Shown here piece by piece: positions 15,201-31,000 of a stretch of 64,000 nt of DNA. Source of the DNA: Allacma fusca (taxonomy: Eukaryota > Arthropoda > Collembola > Symphypleona > Sminthuridae); assembly GCA_947179485.1 (NCBI GenBank), contig OX359246.1, forward strand, positions 59,871,632 to 59,935,631, written 5' to 3'. Below the pieces are notes generated by a model. The model ran no database searches, was not told the DNA's origin, and worked only from the letters and a program-made list of their open reading frames with translations. Position numbers and translations under genes: made by a program. Numbering within the stretch: position 1 is the first letter of the stretch; every line of letters begins with the position of its first letter.

Positions 15201-17233
15201 CCATGTCATGAGTCTGATAGTTAAATTTTAAGAAGTCTTCGCAGAGACGTGAGATTATAAATCTTGAGCAGGAGTCTCATCTCCCACCTCAAAAACTCTA
15301 AAGCTTCGATCTCTCCACCACCTCTCTGAGTGAGAGTCTCCTCTGGATAGTTTTCCTATACAGATGTACAACCTCATGAGAGACCAAGAATTTTATTATA
15401 GGTATGACATATCGTAGTTCCGAAGAAAAAGGGAGGGTTGGCTTATTGAGAGAAAAACCAATACCAGAGGATGCTCAACAAAGGTCTGAACAACTCTATC
15501 ATGACTAACGCTCAAAAAATGGCTCATTAACAACCTGGATTTTTTCCCTATTTCCCCTTTTTTTCTTCAACTTCTTCAACTTCTTGATTTATAGACTTAG
15601 CTTTTGAGACACAAGTTACGACTTTCCTTCTTTTCAACAAATACTCAAAAGCACGCTTGGCAATTCCACAATAGCATTGCGACTAGAACAAAGTACACGT
15701 TCTTGCAGAGTCATGTGTCAGGGAAAGGCCAGTCCAAGGAGCTCTGTTGTAGGCACACGATGAGCAATGTACACAGTAACATTAAAAGTAGACTCTCACA
15801 TATACTAATATTATAAGTGTTTACAAAACTTGGAGCATTAAATATGGCGAAGATTTTTATAATTATTCGGACAATGCTAATGTGTGGACATGGAAATTTA
15901 CATGAGAATCCCCTTCATATTTAATGGACTATTCGCAGGGAAGGATGGGAATAAATTCGGTGGGGAGAATAATTATAAATATAGAGGATGCGGCGAGAGG
16001 ACTGGTGCTAGGGAGATGAGAGGAAAGGAGGATCCAAGAATAAAAAAGAAAGGTCTGCGCACTTTTGCGGATGCTCTGGCATCTGATGGAGGGACGAGTT
16101 TGGGCCTATCAATCACTCCAGTGCACAAAGTCGCAGTAACTTGCTGCATTTGATTCTAGTTTTTTTTTCTTCTTCTGAACTGTTCATTTCCATAAAGCCA
16201 AAGCGCTCTGGCCTCCAAAGCCTGGCATAATGAAAATGAAGCTCATCTGTGAAACATTAATTTCCCGAGAGGAAGACTCACAATCAGGGTTAAAAAAAAA
16301 CTCGTCGGGATGCATACAAGAAGGAGGAGGAAGAGCCAGTTCGAACGTGGTTTCATTCCTTGACTCGCACCTATCTATATATACATATGCATATGAAGTA
16401 ATAGCACCCTTTTGCTCAATACATAATACACTGTTCAATATGGGTTTATGGTGCATCCTCATCTCCCTCCATGAGAGTTAAACTTCCCTCATAATGTTCT
16501 TTTTTTTAGTAAAGCTTATTTTTTCTAAAAAAAATTATACCAGTATATATTTGATCATTTATTATATGTCTATAGATATGTATTGTATGGGGAGAATCCT
16601 TCACATTGAGAATTCTTCGATAGTATTTTTCCCCCATGTAATTAACTTCAAGAGGGAATTATTTATGCATGGAAATTATGAGTCAAGTACGCTCTTTTTG
16701 AGAAGTCAACACTTCAACACTGCTCTTGGAAAAATCTGGGTGTAGGAGTGAAGAAGAGAGGGCAGGCACATACACATAGATAGATACAACAGGAATGGGC
16801 AGTATGTCATAAAGGGGATTTTAATATTGAAGAGTCATTTGCATATTTGTTGTATATGTCTCATCAGAGGTCCCTTTGGGACGGAGCACCGCTTTGGTGA
16901 ATATTATATAAAAAAAAAGAGACGGAATTTTATGATTCTCATAGATCACACATAAAATAATGTTTTGTAGGGAAATTCATTAGAGTCAAGTATAGTTGAT
17001 GGTTGATTTGATGCGAACCTCACGGACTCCTTGACACATCTTCATCTTCCCATCAAAATCCTCCACTTTTTCCTCTCAACCTGTCCGATATTTCCCGTTG
17101 CTCCTCTTAAATCTTCCCCTGGATCCAAGAGTCATGCCTTGAGTAATGCTCCACAAGTTTTGGAGCCAAGTCAAGTTGCTCTCCATATGCCAGGAACAAT
17201 TTACCACCCTGGACGATCCAAATCTCAAAGAGA

Positions 17234-17306
<73 letters not shown>

Positions 17307-20000
17307 GGAAAATTATACAATCCCCACTCTCCAACCTACTTTTACATATAATTTACGGCCATATTCATATTTGCTATCATAACAACTCACGCCCCTAAAT
17401 TCATCATAACACTTAGGAGGAGAGCGAATGTGTTAAAAATCCCAAGCATTTCTGGCCAAACGCTCTTTCATTTCTCCTCTCCTCCAAGTAAGAGCCAAAA
17501 GTTGGAGTAAAATAGAATAATAGAAAAAGTATTTAAAAAATTGTAATCATTTGGAAACTTTGACCTACAGGAATTCTTCTTCAAAATTTTAAATAGCTGT
17601 AGATATTTGTAAATACAATAAAGCAACTTTTTTTTTAAATCAAAATAAATAGGGAAGTATTTCAAAGAAATTTTCAAGGCAGTGGAAAGTATATAGCTAT
17701 AATAATTATTATTATACCAATGGACCGCGCAATAATTATAATATTATTGTACGGATTGCATGAAGGGATATGTAATTATAACTGAGGGGATCAAAATATT
17801 GCGAACGTGACTATGCGAAGAGGAGTTGCATGCAAGTGTTTACAGTTGGAATTAATTGTGAGCAAATTGTAGTGTAATGATTGGAGTCAGTGGGAAAGGT
17901 TTAGTACAAAGAGCCTAATGTTTTCCTACATGATAAGGGGAGGGGACAGTGAGCATTACTAATAACTAATGAAATGTTTCTAGAGACATAGAAAATTGAA
18001 CTGAAGGTTATTTGCTGACGGCTGAAGGTAGCAATGAGTAAGACAATTACACTTGACAGCTTCAAAACTGTTGGTAATATTACACTCCGACTCGTCATCC
18101 CTCACTTTATGATGTTCCTCAATTGCGGCTCTTTTTCTTTTTCTTCTTCTTCTTCTTCTTCATCTCACTCCTGATAAGTCCAGGTACGTAATTAACTGTA
18201 CTTACAGCACACAGGAGATAGGGCACAATAAGAAAGAAATAATTTGTAAGTAATGATCAGGTCCCATATGAATGACAGTTGAAGACTAATAAATGGGGGG
18301 ATTTCTCAAGCGTCAAGGTGTAAAACTAAACCTTGTGATTAAAACAAGTCATCTTTTTTAGACAGTCCCCGCATAAGACACGCACCTTCAACATACATAT
18401 AAGAATTGTATAGGTATACAGTTCCCTCATCATAACTGTGAATTTCTAGTACGACACTAATCATTAACATATACACTTTGCATTGTAATTCCCATATAGC
18501 ACACATTCTATCTATCTATCTATCTATAATAATTATTTGAATCTCAGAAATTGCCTAGTACTCCTAGAATTCTTACATGTGCTCTTTGGCTCGAGCACAA
18601 GTTCATAGAATATTTAATAAGCGGACGGGGTATGAGAACACATACGAAGCCCATGGATTACCTTGTTCGTACATATGTAGATACATATCCCATTGGTAAT
18701 GTGGTAACATGTATTCCTATTGGTAATACATACCATCAACCATGGGAATAGTAGTTTAATTCTGGTTAAGTCCCTATTAATTCCCGCTAATTATTTAACT
18801 ACATATAATTACTATAACTTAATCCACCCTAAAGGCATTTGTTAATAATACAAGAGCTGCTCAATGGTTTGGGTAATTACATGAGTGTAGCTTGGATAGA
18901 TACGTTATGAACGTAAATTCAAATCTCTAGAGGATTCAGAATATCCAAGCCAATTTTTGTGACATCCAATCACCCCCCCCCCTCATAGAAACTATGAGTA
19001 AAAACATTAATAATTAATGGTTGCAGAAAAATTTCAATGTTGAAAGACTAATGATGGTCTTTGGGTGGAAAAACTCCTTTGCATATATATCCAATGCATG
19101 GACACCTACACTTAAAAAGTCGAGTAAATTATACACATTTAAACACAAATCTCCAATGGTGTCCATAGGGCTTTATAGAAAATCCTCAGAACGGACAGCA
19201 TTCACTGAACTTTACACCCATATTGCTTCCATTTATGGGGACACACGGCATACGGAAGACACATAGATATGTCGCGGGACTGACTCTATCACATAAAGTG
19301 TTTATGGGAGAAAAAGTAGAGGATCCACAATATCCGATCTCCTCCATTACAGATACATAGATATTACTAATTATCTTCAATTCCTTCCCTCTCTCTCTCT
19401 ATCCCTGCACAGAAACATAGTGAGTGAGCTGATGGTGAGGCTCTCAAGAGCAAACGTGTAATTACTCCGTTCTGTGTCTTCTCGTCTTTAATTCAATCCT
19501 GTCTACGCTCCTCACTCCGCTTCTATCATCACAGGATCTCCCACAGTCTTTCAGATGAACTGTCCTCATAACATTAACTTATATAGATACATATATATGA
19601 CACACAAGCATCTCTCTCCCTGTGAGTGAATCAACTGTGAGTCAGAGGACATAGAATTAGCACAAGAGAGAAACCTCTGTCTCATTTTATACTGAGTATA
19701 TGGTAATTCCTATAAATTCTAAGGACAGAATAATTGACAGATCAGAAACTGTGATTTCATAAAAATTTCCGTGGGTCTTTTTCTTAGTAAGTAAATTATC
19801 TACAGGTAGGATAAGATTCTGTAAAATTGTTATTATTGGTTTTTGTTGTTTGTACCCAGACATTTTGGTACACCTGAGAAAGAGATACAGATATAGTAGG
19901 GTGAGGAAAAGAGTTTGTTTTATAAATTGATTTGATTACTGTAAATGTTGATTGTTGATTGAGGAGAAGTGTAATCTGATTAAAGGGAATTGAGGAGGAG
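12201..20000. other. Non-coding stretch with the longest CT tract
   Basis: No supported gene or transposon. Contents are simple repeats: an AT-dinucleotide region at about 14,010-14,052, CT at 14155-14175, CA at about 14,714-14,733, (TC)34 at 17237-17304, TTC repeats at 18131-18162, TATC repeats at 18507-18526 and C10 at 18973-18982. The frame at 14324-14581 begins with ATG and is not repetitive at its start, but it shows no recognisable domain. Confidence 0.55.
17237..17304. repeat. (TC)34 microsatellite
   Basis: An uninterrupted TC run of about 68 bp, the longest simple repeat in the window. The complementary strand is (GA)34. It generates spurious Ser-Leu or Arg-Glu open frames on the two strands. 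GA/CT tracts of this length are mirror repeats and potential GAGA-factor sites, and they are prone to length polymorphism; those are family-level expectations, not seen here. Confidence 0.95.
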
Positions 20001-23000
20001 TTGCTTTGACTCTCGGAGCTATGTTATACATAATTGAATGTTTTTATAAGAGGCTCGAACTAGTTCTCATATCTCTGGGGTATTTAGTCAGATATAAGTG
20101 AATCATGTGCTAATAGGACGGGATGAGCCGACAGTAGCAGGATAAGAGCAATTTCAGAGAACTTGATGATGGACGGCTTGTAAATAGAAGAACATGAAAT
20201 GAGATCAAGGAGAGTAGCCACAGACACAGACGCACACACACGCTCTCACTCAACATAAGGAGGAATATCCCTTTGAATATTATATAGAGCAAGAAAGAAA
20301 AGTAGCCAGGATTGCCAGGATTTCGTATCTCATATCCCTTTTGCTAAATGCTCGTTTATCTCAGCATGTCATGTAATATGTACATGGGACTTGAGTGAGT
20401 CCACACGCTGCAAATAACAACGCCCACAGAAGCCCCGGCATGATCTACAGCGGAAGAGTTAAAAGGGAGTAGAGAAGAAATGCTCTTCTGTATACTCTCA
20501 TTATATATAATAGTCTTATCTATGTATATGTTCCTCTCCCTCTCAAATTTCTCAAGGAGTGAAGGACTTGAGGATGATGCCGGTGAAAAGCCCTGTCTCA
20601 CTCCACCCCCGACTACACTCCACTTGAGGTTCGATTGGAGAGCAAAAATTAGTCCACATTGACTATCACTTGGGCTCAACCTTTTCAGCCTTCTTATTTA
20701 TCTTACGGTAGGTACGATTGGAAGAATTTAAAGAATTTCCCTTTCCAAATTCTAAAGATTATCCCTTGACATTGATGCGGATCTTCAGTTCATCGTTCCC
20801 TTCTCCCCAATAGTTGTTATTGTTCTTGTGGAAATTATGTACGAAGAGCCCGTAATATAAGTCTCGTGGGTTAATTAATTATGTAAAAGATGATGCAATT
20901 TTCAGGGGATTTTTGTGCCTAAATCACTTATTTAAATTTTGGGCCCATTGTGATGGGACTATTTCAGAAGCGCTATTAAATTAACCATTACCCTTCAATT
21001 GGCACGGCTTATCTTGGAAATAATTATTTTGGCAAACAAGACATTAAATATTTTATCCCCTCAATCCAAGTCCTGTCAATGGATCCCAGGTGGTATCTTT
21101 AATGGGGATCTAAAATGAACTAAATTTACGACCGAGCCCTGGGATGATTTTTTGTCACAGGTACTAAAAACCTAGTAATTACGTGCTTGGAAATAGCGGC
21201 AGGCTTTATATATTAGGCCTGTGAGAACTTGCTGATGTCAACCCGTCCTACTGGTTGATATAATTACATACATACACACATGCTCCTCTACTATATAAGA
21301 TTCCGAAAAAATAGGTAACTTTCCAATCAATTCTGAATCACCAGCTGAAAAAGTTAAATAAAGTAGCGTGATTTATTTTTATGCCCCTCTCTCAAGCTAT
21401 AAAATTAGTCACTGGGGTGGAAAATGATCAAGGGACATTACAATTGGCCGAAGATGAGATCTTCATTTTGCATAGATAGATACTTAGGGATATATCTATA
21501 CAGAGTAACTATAGTTAATTATCTACTACAAATGGAAATCCTTCCATTTGTTCTTTCCATCAGAAGTATGCGAGGACGGAATTAAATGCTCGTACGTGGA
21601 AACATACATATTGGGATGACATGCTGGGAGTTCCAACTTGCAACTCCTAAGAGCTTACTTATTGGAATGTTAAATTGATGTGTACTTAAAATTCACAATA
21701 AGATTCATGTAGATATGTATGTATATTATCAATTGTTGCGTTACTACTTCGGGGGGAGCTCCTTCTCGGGAGCTTCAAGAGGTAAATGTTCTATGGAGCT
21801 GTGGAGGGTAAGATTTGAGCGGGATGAAGTTTTTTGTATTTTTTGGAGTGACTATTTTTTTATTTTGGAGAATACAGTTGCAAGGTAGAATAAATATGAT
21901 TTGTGTGGAATTGTTCCAATGATCTCTCTCCACAGTTACAGATGAACTATCCACAAGTAGAGAGAGAGACTTGAGTCTGTGGACATTATGACAGAGAGAA
22001 TGGAGTGGAATGAAGTGAAGTGCTCTTTTCATAGCGCTCAATTTTTCATGTCCGGGATCATTTCTTTTCTTCAGACCCTTCCAAAGGGAGTGCATCATCC
22101 ACACTGGGTTTAGAACATTTCAGCCTCATTTAATATGTCCAAATTTACCAGCTCATACTTATTCCTTGATCCACATTGCATATACACATACACAAACACA
22201 CACCTTGGCTTTTATTTCTCTCAATGACATACTATGTATGTATGTATCAGATGCACCCAAATACAGTACACCCTGTCACGTGAGATCAGGGTCTGAAAAC
22301 TGTACAATACACACAGAGCCTTACGACACGTTTAAGGAAAAGTAAATTTAATTTATAGGGTCATAGCCATATGTATACGAATGTGTGTAACCCTCCCGAG
22401 GAAATGTATAAATTGTGTCTCTTGAGTTTTTTGCAATATTTATCTGGTCGGAGATTCTTTGTTTGTTATGACATCTCCTTTCTGCCCTCTCCTCTTCCCA
22501 GCTTTTCAAGTGGGTGACGTCGAATTTATCAAAATTTACAGGGGAAAAAACTGTGTCACAACAACAAAACAGGCCCGTTCCCTGCGTCCACTCTCCGTGG
22601 ATCGAGACACAATCAGACTTTTGGGTTTCTCCGACCGACCCCAACGTTTCTCAATGTTCCTCCATCCACAAAAGTCCTCCTCAACTCTTCTTTCAAATCG
22701 AAATTCTTACTCTTTTTCTCATCATTAAATGTGAACACATAAGGACTCACTGGGATTTTTACATGAGGAGTACAATCCTTCATTCCATTCTAGACTGTTT
22801 CTATGATTTCACATATCTCTTTCTCTCTCTCTCTTAGCTCTTGAATTTAAAAAAAAAGTGAGTCTATTGAATGTAATTCATTCCTTTTCTAACTAAAATA
22901 TTATTTGGTAGGAAAGAAACGTGTGAGACATTAATAAATGTTGGGGATGTCATTTGAGTGTATATGCTGGGAGCAGTCCATTGAATCAAAACTCTCTCTA

Positions 23001-26000
23001 TTCTGATTACAAACAAGTGGAAATGTCATCCTTTTCTAGAATTCCCTTCAATTTTCACTTATTTAATCCATCTCATCACATTGGGCTTTAAAAACTTGAG
23101 AGGTTTTGTTGTTCCTGTGTATAATTATAGTTTTGTTAGGATTGCTTTTCGCTCTGAATAAAAAATAGGAGCCCTATCCATTTCATAAAGTCAAACAAAA
23201 TTTACATTCGAATGGTCCAGACCCTTCTGGGTGCTTGCAAAGACTATTGAAGGAGACTCAGGGGAGTTTATCCTGTCACAGGCTCAATTTCATACTTAAA
23301 AGCATCAACGCTTGACAATTTAATCATTTGTCATTCATTTACTTGAGTAAATAAAGCTTACAAAAACGCGTGGTTTTTTATTTACGCAATCTTACATATA
23401 CATGCAAATAACAAAACTATTTTCCGGATAAATGTTTCCAGTTGTGGAATGATTTATCTCCCCTCATATTTTATAATTCTTTTTTAATGATCAAGTCCTG
23501 TGAGGATAAAGAGTTCGGTGAGGAAACGTTTTGTTACGAATCGATTGCAAACCAGAGAAGCGTTCCGAACCAATGAGTTCAAATGAAACCACTGAATACG
23601 AAAACTCCCACAGACGGATTCTCCAGCTTTAGTTTCAATTATTATTCCTTGAGCCAATGCTGTAATAATTATTGGTAAATATTTGAAATGTTAATTCAAT
23701 TTATATTGTGAGCCCATTTAATCATGCGCGTTTATTCAGTGTAAATAGTCCCCATTAGTTTTTCCTCATCAACAGATATGAGTCGCATGCACTCATCTGT
23801 GTACTTCCATCCTAGTATGTTGTACCATCGGAGATTATTGACCAGCAAAAAGCCCAAACATGCAATCTCCAACTCACGTCATAGTAATCGCAGAAGCTCC
23901 AGTGATTTGTATTGAGTCCCTTCCATAAAACTACTGAAGGTGTCGATTTCTTTCGATTATTTTTTTTTGTGTGTGTCTATACCTTAAAACCAATTTTCGA
24001 CAATTATTCCTCTCATGCAACCTCATGCATGATTTGGACTGGGAATTTTGCTCAGAGTTTTGAATGAATAATTAATTTTCAGTCTTCATATCTAATCTAC
24101 TGTGCTCTTGTGCCAGGGAATTATTCATTTGAGAGATGTGAGCCATCCTCATGCAATTAAGGGATTTTGTGAATGCGCACACACAGCAGAGAGCCTACAG
24201 TCCAGATTGTCCCGGAGACTACTTGTTGCTTCAGAAAAATCATGTTCGGAAAGTAGTTGAGTGTCTTGCGAACGCTAGCCCCTGCACGTAATCTGCTGTA
24301 TATTTCCGTGTGGATTTAGTTCTGTCTGGGACTCATAATTGCAATAATTACTAATTAAAATTCAATACATTAGAATAATATTGAACTACGACTGTCCTGA
24401 GATTTTGAGCTTTTTTATTGGGAACTCCAGGCGAAAAAATCTTTTTAGCTGAAACTAATTTTTTTTTCAGAATCTGAAAACATTTTGAGTCTAATAATTT
24501 ATGCAATAACTTTTTGTATATCCCTCAATAATTATTATTACTGTTATTATAGTCGAAAATAATAAGTAGACATTAATGGAGCAGATAATGGAGCAGACTC
24601 TCCAAGTTGTGTTTCATGTCTTTGCTGAAGCTCTTGCAAGATCTTGTGAGGAATTGTATTGGAGTAAGAATTATTATTCTGAGGGACGTTTAATAATCAA
24701 ATAGGATTTAAATATCAGTTCCCTTGGACAGAGCTTATACTTTGACAGCGGTTATACATTCTGACACTTGGGCAAATTTGGAAAGATCCAAAAGATAAAC
24801 CAATAGTTAACAGCTCATTGTGAGATTTCTCAATGAGAGGGCCTCAGAGGACTATTAATTTTGAGCATATAATCTTAAAATTGTAACTCTCCAAATACAG
24901 ATGTGGTAGATTGGAATGGGTTTCCGAAAGTAGACTCCAAATAGGGTGATCATGAAAATCACGTCAAAAACGGTTGGAATCCAACTCAGTTCCGTTCTAC
25001 TACTTTTACTTATATATGACAAATTAAAAACTTGGGAAACAAGACCTTGCACCCAATCCTTTGTGTGTGAAACTTCATTATGTGTGATTAATGTTGAAAT
25101 TATTATGATTACCTCATTTGTGTTTTTTGTGTGTGTGTGTGTGTACCTTTTAATTTTTAATCCAAATTTTGCAAGGTTGATGTCACACAGTGTGTTTATC
25201 ACTTGTGCTAAGTAGCCGCCGCTAAATCCGTTCCACCAAACAAACTCTCATAATATCTGTAGATACCTATTAGCAGCCAAGCATGATCTCGTTGCTTAAA
25301 TTCCCAGTCACCGTTTACAAAGTGCACATACAATATATACTATAAGACTTAGTACAGATTTTAAAAAAAAGAATGTGTAAACTCCTTGTGTGAAATTGTT
25401 TTTGTTGGTAAATTTGAACATTTATCAACATCTATTTTCCAAATGTAGACATGAGGAGACATCAATTTTAAATTTATTTCAAACCCTATATACACTGTCC
25501 CTCTATAGCTCTACAAGATTACAGAATTACATACACGGCTCCACATTTGTACAGAGACAAAACTCCAAATCATTTTCCAATTTCGGACTTATTGGGTCCC
25601 GGACAATAATAAAGGAACCATTGAAAATAAATGTCACTCCTTAAAATCAATCAAAATTTTGCTCAAGTCATGATCACATTGTTCAAGAGCATAATTATCC
25701 CTGGGTATTTGTTGTAAGCTCCATCGCGCTTCTTATATATACTAAGGAGGAGAGGAGCCCTGTCAAATCACACAATGTATAGATATAGGAAGGGGCTAGT
25801 GAGAATTATTGAAAAATAGCTGCATCATTTTCTTTTGGTTGACTTTGATTCCCTTTCCCAATCGGTGCTCAAGATCTGGTTCTCTATGAAAAGGCAGCCA
25901 TCAAACCAGATACCTTTGGACCGGAGCTGTATGCATATGAACGTCGGAACTAGTTTTTATTTTCAAAGAAGCTAAAATAAGGAAATTGGGAAAGATTTTA

Positions 26001-28000
26001 TTTTTATACAGCTCGGGATACTAAATGTTCGTACAAACAATTTCACTTCAGCCAGGTGCGGAAATACGGGACGTCCATAAATCAAAGGGGACATATCCCA
26101 GTTCCATATCTAAAGATGACAAAACTATTTCCTGTAGATATCTCATCATATTTTGTCAAATAAGTTTGAGCTACTCCGGAAAGCCTGTCTCAGGGTTTGA
26201 ATTCCCTTAGAGCACAAATATGGACTCACCATAGCTCCTGGGACAAAACTTTGAATCAAATATAGTCCTCTTTATCAAAGTGTCTTTACGTTATTTTTTA
26301 ATCTCTGAATTCTCTCAAAATTTTCAGTATCAATAAAATCCAAGAGAAGAAGAAGAGAATTAAATAAGGAATTGTGAGATTACAATAATTAATATTGCTG
26401 TTCAAAAATAAAGAGCAAATCTTAGGATTCGATCAATTGTATGAGTCAAAAAGCCTGAGGCTTTTCCAAGGACTAAATAAATATGATATTGGAACCTGAT
26501 TAACAAAAATGGAAATGTTTTTTTCTACAGGAGCAAAAAATAAGGAAATCATCTTACCTTGCAACCAGAATTTCGGAGATATCTTCAATGATTGACGATA
26601 ATATTGATTTTTGAGGATCTGTAGCCAACAGAAACTACAGAGTCGAATCACCCCAACCAACCTGACCGTTGGTAAACAATTATTAGTTATTATATGGTCA
26701 CTGAGCTAAGAATCCCCAAGAGTCTGGACTTGTCCAGGTTTTACTAGTCCTAGCACGTGGAAGAGATAGCAAAGGAGCAGGAAATACAGTCAAATTCCTG
26801 AGACGTGAGACTCAGCATCTCTCCTCAGCTCTGATACTAAATCCCTGTATCAATCTCCTCCGAAAAAGAACGTTTCCTTAAAAATGCTCCAGCAATCCCA
26901 ACACCGTTACTTCATCCCCAGGGCACAGTCCTACGGAATACAGTCACGTGAGTCCCTTTCACCGAACAGCACGTTTCTCCTTGACATAGACACAAAAAGT
27001 GCACGTTCCGAAAATATCGACAGGAGTCCGTATCAGTAAATACTAATTATGTCCTCACAAATAGAGCCTTCTGAGCAGGAGGCTCAATGAAGGGAGCAAT
27101 CCTTTAGAATAACACGAGGGAATGCGTATATTTATCTACTCAAAGGGCTTATCATAGGATTAGCAATGTATTATAGATCCTGTACAAGGGCATTGAGAAG
27201 ATGATAACTCCGATCCGTGACAAAGTACCTCTACCAAGTCCGACTCGGAAATGACACCCAGGTAAGGAGGAATTAATCCACAGGTAGTTTTCACGTGTGT
27301 GTGAGTGAGGAGAGAGAGGATCGAGTGAAATGCAACCCTCGAGAGGATTCCAAAAATCTCAACCCCCTTCCTTGAGACACACAGCACACAATCTCAATGC
27401 ATATGTCTCTTACAACAATACTTCCAAACCACCTTTCCATTCCTACACCTTCTTCTTCTTCTTTTTCTTCTTCATCATCATCATCATCTCTTACCTCTTG
27501 AACACAACAGAGTTTTCTTTTCTGAGTCTCCGTCCACTCTCGCTTATCCTCTTTTTCTACTCGGCTTTCAAAGGGTATGAAAATGCATACATAGTTCGTG
27601 CTGGCTCTTTTACTATAACGTCACTTTCCGTGCTTTATGAGTCCTTCCAGGGAGACACCTCTCACAAGAGACTTTATGGGATTTGCAATAGTAGTGAGGG
27701 TAAATCCTCTGATACAATTCATAGTGTACATATGTAATCTATTCCCCCCCAAAAAATCTCTCGAGTCAAAGCAATGCTCAAATATGGAGCATGGAAATTA
27801 TTAGGGTGTGATCTCCTGGCACTTGATATTTGATAAGGTCAATAATAATTCTGATTACAAAAATACTATTTGCAGTGGGTAAGATTTCCGAAAGGGAATT
27901 TTAATAGTAATTATTATTATTTGAAAAATATTATTAGCACCAAAATTCAACACAAGAGAAAAAAACTAAATAAGGAGAGATTCTATGTAGTTTGAGAGTT
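20001..28000. other. Non-coding, AT-rich stretch
   Basis: Nothing recognisable as a gene, RNA gene or transposon. Simple repeats are sparser than upstream: a CT tract at 22822-22834, GTAT repeats near 22230-22247, and a TTC/ATC trinucleotide patch at about 27448-27490. Open frames of 60-135 codons occur on both strands but are low-complexity, overlap each other in opposite orientation, or lack any familiar motif. Confidence 0.55.
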
Positions 28001-31000
28001 ATGAGACTGAACTAATTTTCACATTAAATAATGACCCATGCGAGGGAATGTGAAAAATAAAGGAAAATGAGGAGTGTGAGTTTACTTGGGATTTTGTTGT
28101 AATCTGCAATGTAAATGATGCCATTCACCTTATTAGGGAGGATAATAGAAATAAATTGCAAGTGTGACTTGTGGTTGGTTCAACAAACAAATTCACACAG
28201 GGCCCCGTGAGCTAGGCCAGTCCCAGTTGAAAATATTTATTTGGTTAATATAACGATAATTTCTTGAAGAGACTAGATAGCAATTGATGCAATGATTATT
28301 ATGCTCAACGTAATATAGGGGACGATCATCGGACCACGTTGCTTTTACAATGCTGCTCAAGTGACGAAATCTCTATGATGGCTTGGCATTTAATTGCTAA
28401 ATTCATGAATCAATAAAGTCATAAATGAGAGGAATAATGTGCGGAGTGGAAGTGGTCCGTCTAGTTAATTGTTAATGTACAGTGTCGATTTGAGGCCTCA
28501 GAGGGAAACTCATCAGAAAGGGACCCCAAGAGTCTGAAGGAAGCCAAGCGTGTGCTTATATAGCCCAGATATGTATATATGCTTTTGTGGTTCTTATTGT
28601 TAGTTAAATTGTGATGGTGTAATGTAATTATGCGATGCGTCAGGTCGGTCAGACATGTGGAATGGAAAATATAGTTCAAACACTATGAAGATTTCCCCCT
28701 ACAACGAGTCCCTATCCTATACCTATAATACTCAACGTGGACAGCCTTGTCATATATTTATATGTAGCCTGTCCGATATGCGGAATCTTCAAAATTTAGG
28801 ATACAAATGTCCCCATGATATTTGATTACAAATATGAAAATGTACATACATACATATGTTCTACATAATTATTTATAACTATAGGAGAGCTAACCTGGAA
28901 CCAGTTCCTTCCTCACATAAACAGAAGAAAGGACGTGTGTGTAGGAAAAGTTGTACCCGTTTAAAAAGTACTTCCAGCTCCCAATTACATTGTTTAATCA
29001 CCCTGGGAGAACTAATGCAGAGCAGAGTAATTATTATCCTCCACATCTCCATGGGACTTCCCTATGGCTCATCCTTCACATATCTCAACCCCACAATAAT
29101 CCTGTATGGGACTCCTTTGTTTACTTTTGTCATTCCACTAATTTGCACACCCAGACCAACCAGAGAGTCATGGTAATGAAATCTCATGTCCCTGCGTTGG
29201 AACACACAGAATGAGAAGATCACCCCCCCCCCTTGTTCGAGATTATTCAAGAGACGAAGTCAAGAGATTAGGAAGGCCAAGAAGAAGAAGAAGATACTGC
29301 TCTTCGTCGCATCATTGAAGGTAAACGCTGTTGTCGGATGATTAATTTGGTCAGCGTATTCTCATTGTTCTTAATCTGCCAGCTCACATTATATTTCATT
29401 GTCACTTACAAAACCACTACCATATATAATAATTACAGAATCAAATCTTGTAGGAGCATCTCTATAACTGTATGTACATAGGTACAATATCTATCTATAT
29501 CTGTGTATAAGCAGAGCAGGTAGTGCAAGTTCCAATTTATGCAGAAAAAAAAAGAATTTTGCCATTATATCATTGCTGTCTGGCTCTCTATCATTGTATA
29601 TGGATATAGTGTAGGGACTATGTCTATGCTAGGGATATCTTATTATAATGTATGGACTATTATGTATGTACCTACATATAATTATGTGTATGTACTTACT
29701 GTTACTGGATGGACTGGTGGAAGCCAGAAACGTGTCAGAGAGAAAAAGTGTCATTAGAAACTATGTGTGTGTGATAGTCGTCCACTCATTCGGGAGAAGA
29801 TGTTGTGCCAAATTATTGCAATACTAATTCCTCTCTGTAATATATCCAATTCAAGGCAGGTCTACAGAAACAACGAGTCTCATTGAGTCTATTGTCATTT
29901 TTATTGTGCAACTTGCTTTCTTTTACATCATAATAATTCCTTGGTGTGTGTATGGGGCTCTTCTTGTTGGAGAAGCATCTTCGTGATGTCACTTAGAACC
30001 GCGTGAACTTGTCAAATTGAGTGCTGTGATAAAAATATTAAGTAATTGCTCACACACAGGCCTTTACCTACGTCAGCAAGAGCCGTCTGACAATGAGATA
30101 TGAGCACCTTCAGTGGAGGTAGTTGATGTGAATGTGTTATGAGCACTTGTCACGTCGTATGTACATAAACATGGGTCTTTTCTTGACCCTAAGGATTCCT
30201 CTCTATATAATTGAAGTGTAGAAGATTTCCAAAGGGTATTTTTTCCGGAAGGGGAAAATATTCAGGTAATTTACTACAATGGTATTTTTTCCCCTCATAA
30301 ATGCATTTCTAGAGAGACGAACGTGAGCCAAATTGTCTTGATTTAAGGGGCTATTATAAAATGAGCTTACTTTATCCATTCGAGAATTATAAATGCTATA
30401 AGGCTTTCCAATGGAACTCACCTATGAGTGCATATTATTATATAGATCCATTCTTTTCAAGAGTGTATGTACAGATATTGAGAATAGTTCGAGACGTCCG
30501 AGCTCAGAATTTCATCTGACATGGAGGGATGTTTATCGACTGATGATAAATGAATATGGTGATGATATAAGATATTTGAAAGATCGTCTAGTTAATTTAC
30601 GGGTCGATTAATGTTGTTCCAAGGTTTAATGTGAGGGTATATGCCAGGTGGGGATTTGCATAAGTTCTCTGAAAATTTAACATGATATAGGTGCTGCTCA
30701 GCCTTTGCCAAAAAATAGATAATTGCTCCCTTTTCCCATTTTTCATGCAGGCTGGGATATGTACATTGCACATACTGTAGGGACCTTACAGATTCTTTTA
30801 GACATTGGGGCACTAGAAAATAAATAAGTGGAAAGCTTTTGGGGGATCCCATCATGGAAGATTATATATTCAAGAGTTACAAAATGAGCTGTAGACTCAT
30901 AGCAGGCTGAAATCCGAGACTCGGTACAAATCATCAGTGTGGATTAAATTTTAGTGTTGTAGGATCAAGAAATAACAATTATTAAGAAATATTTTGAGGG

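Noticed and set aside
17031-17382. Open frames rich in Ser-Leu or Arg-Glu
   Set aside because: They are translations of the (TC)34 tract; several similar frames over other GA/CT tracts (for example 1382-1570, 9296-9523, 10047-10167) were dropped for the same reason.
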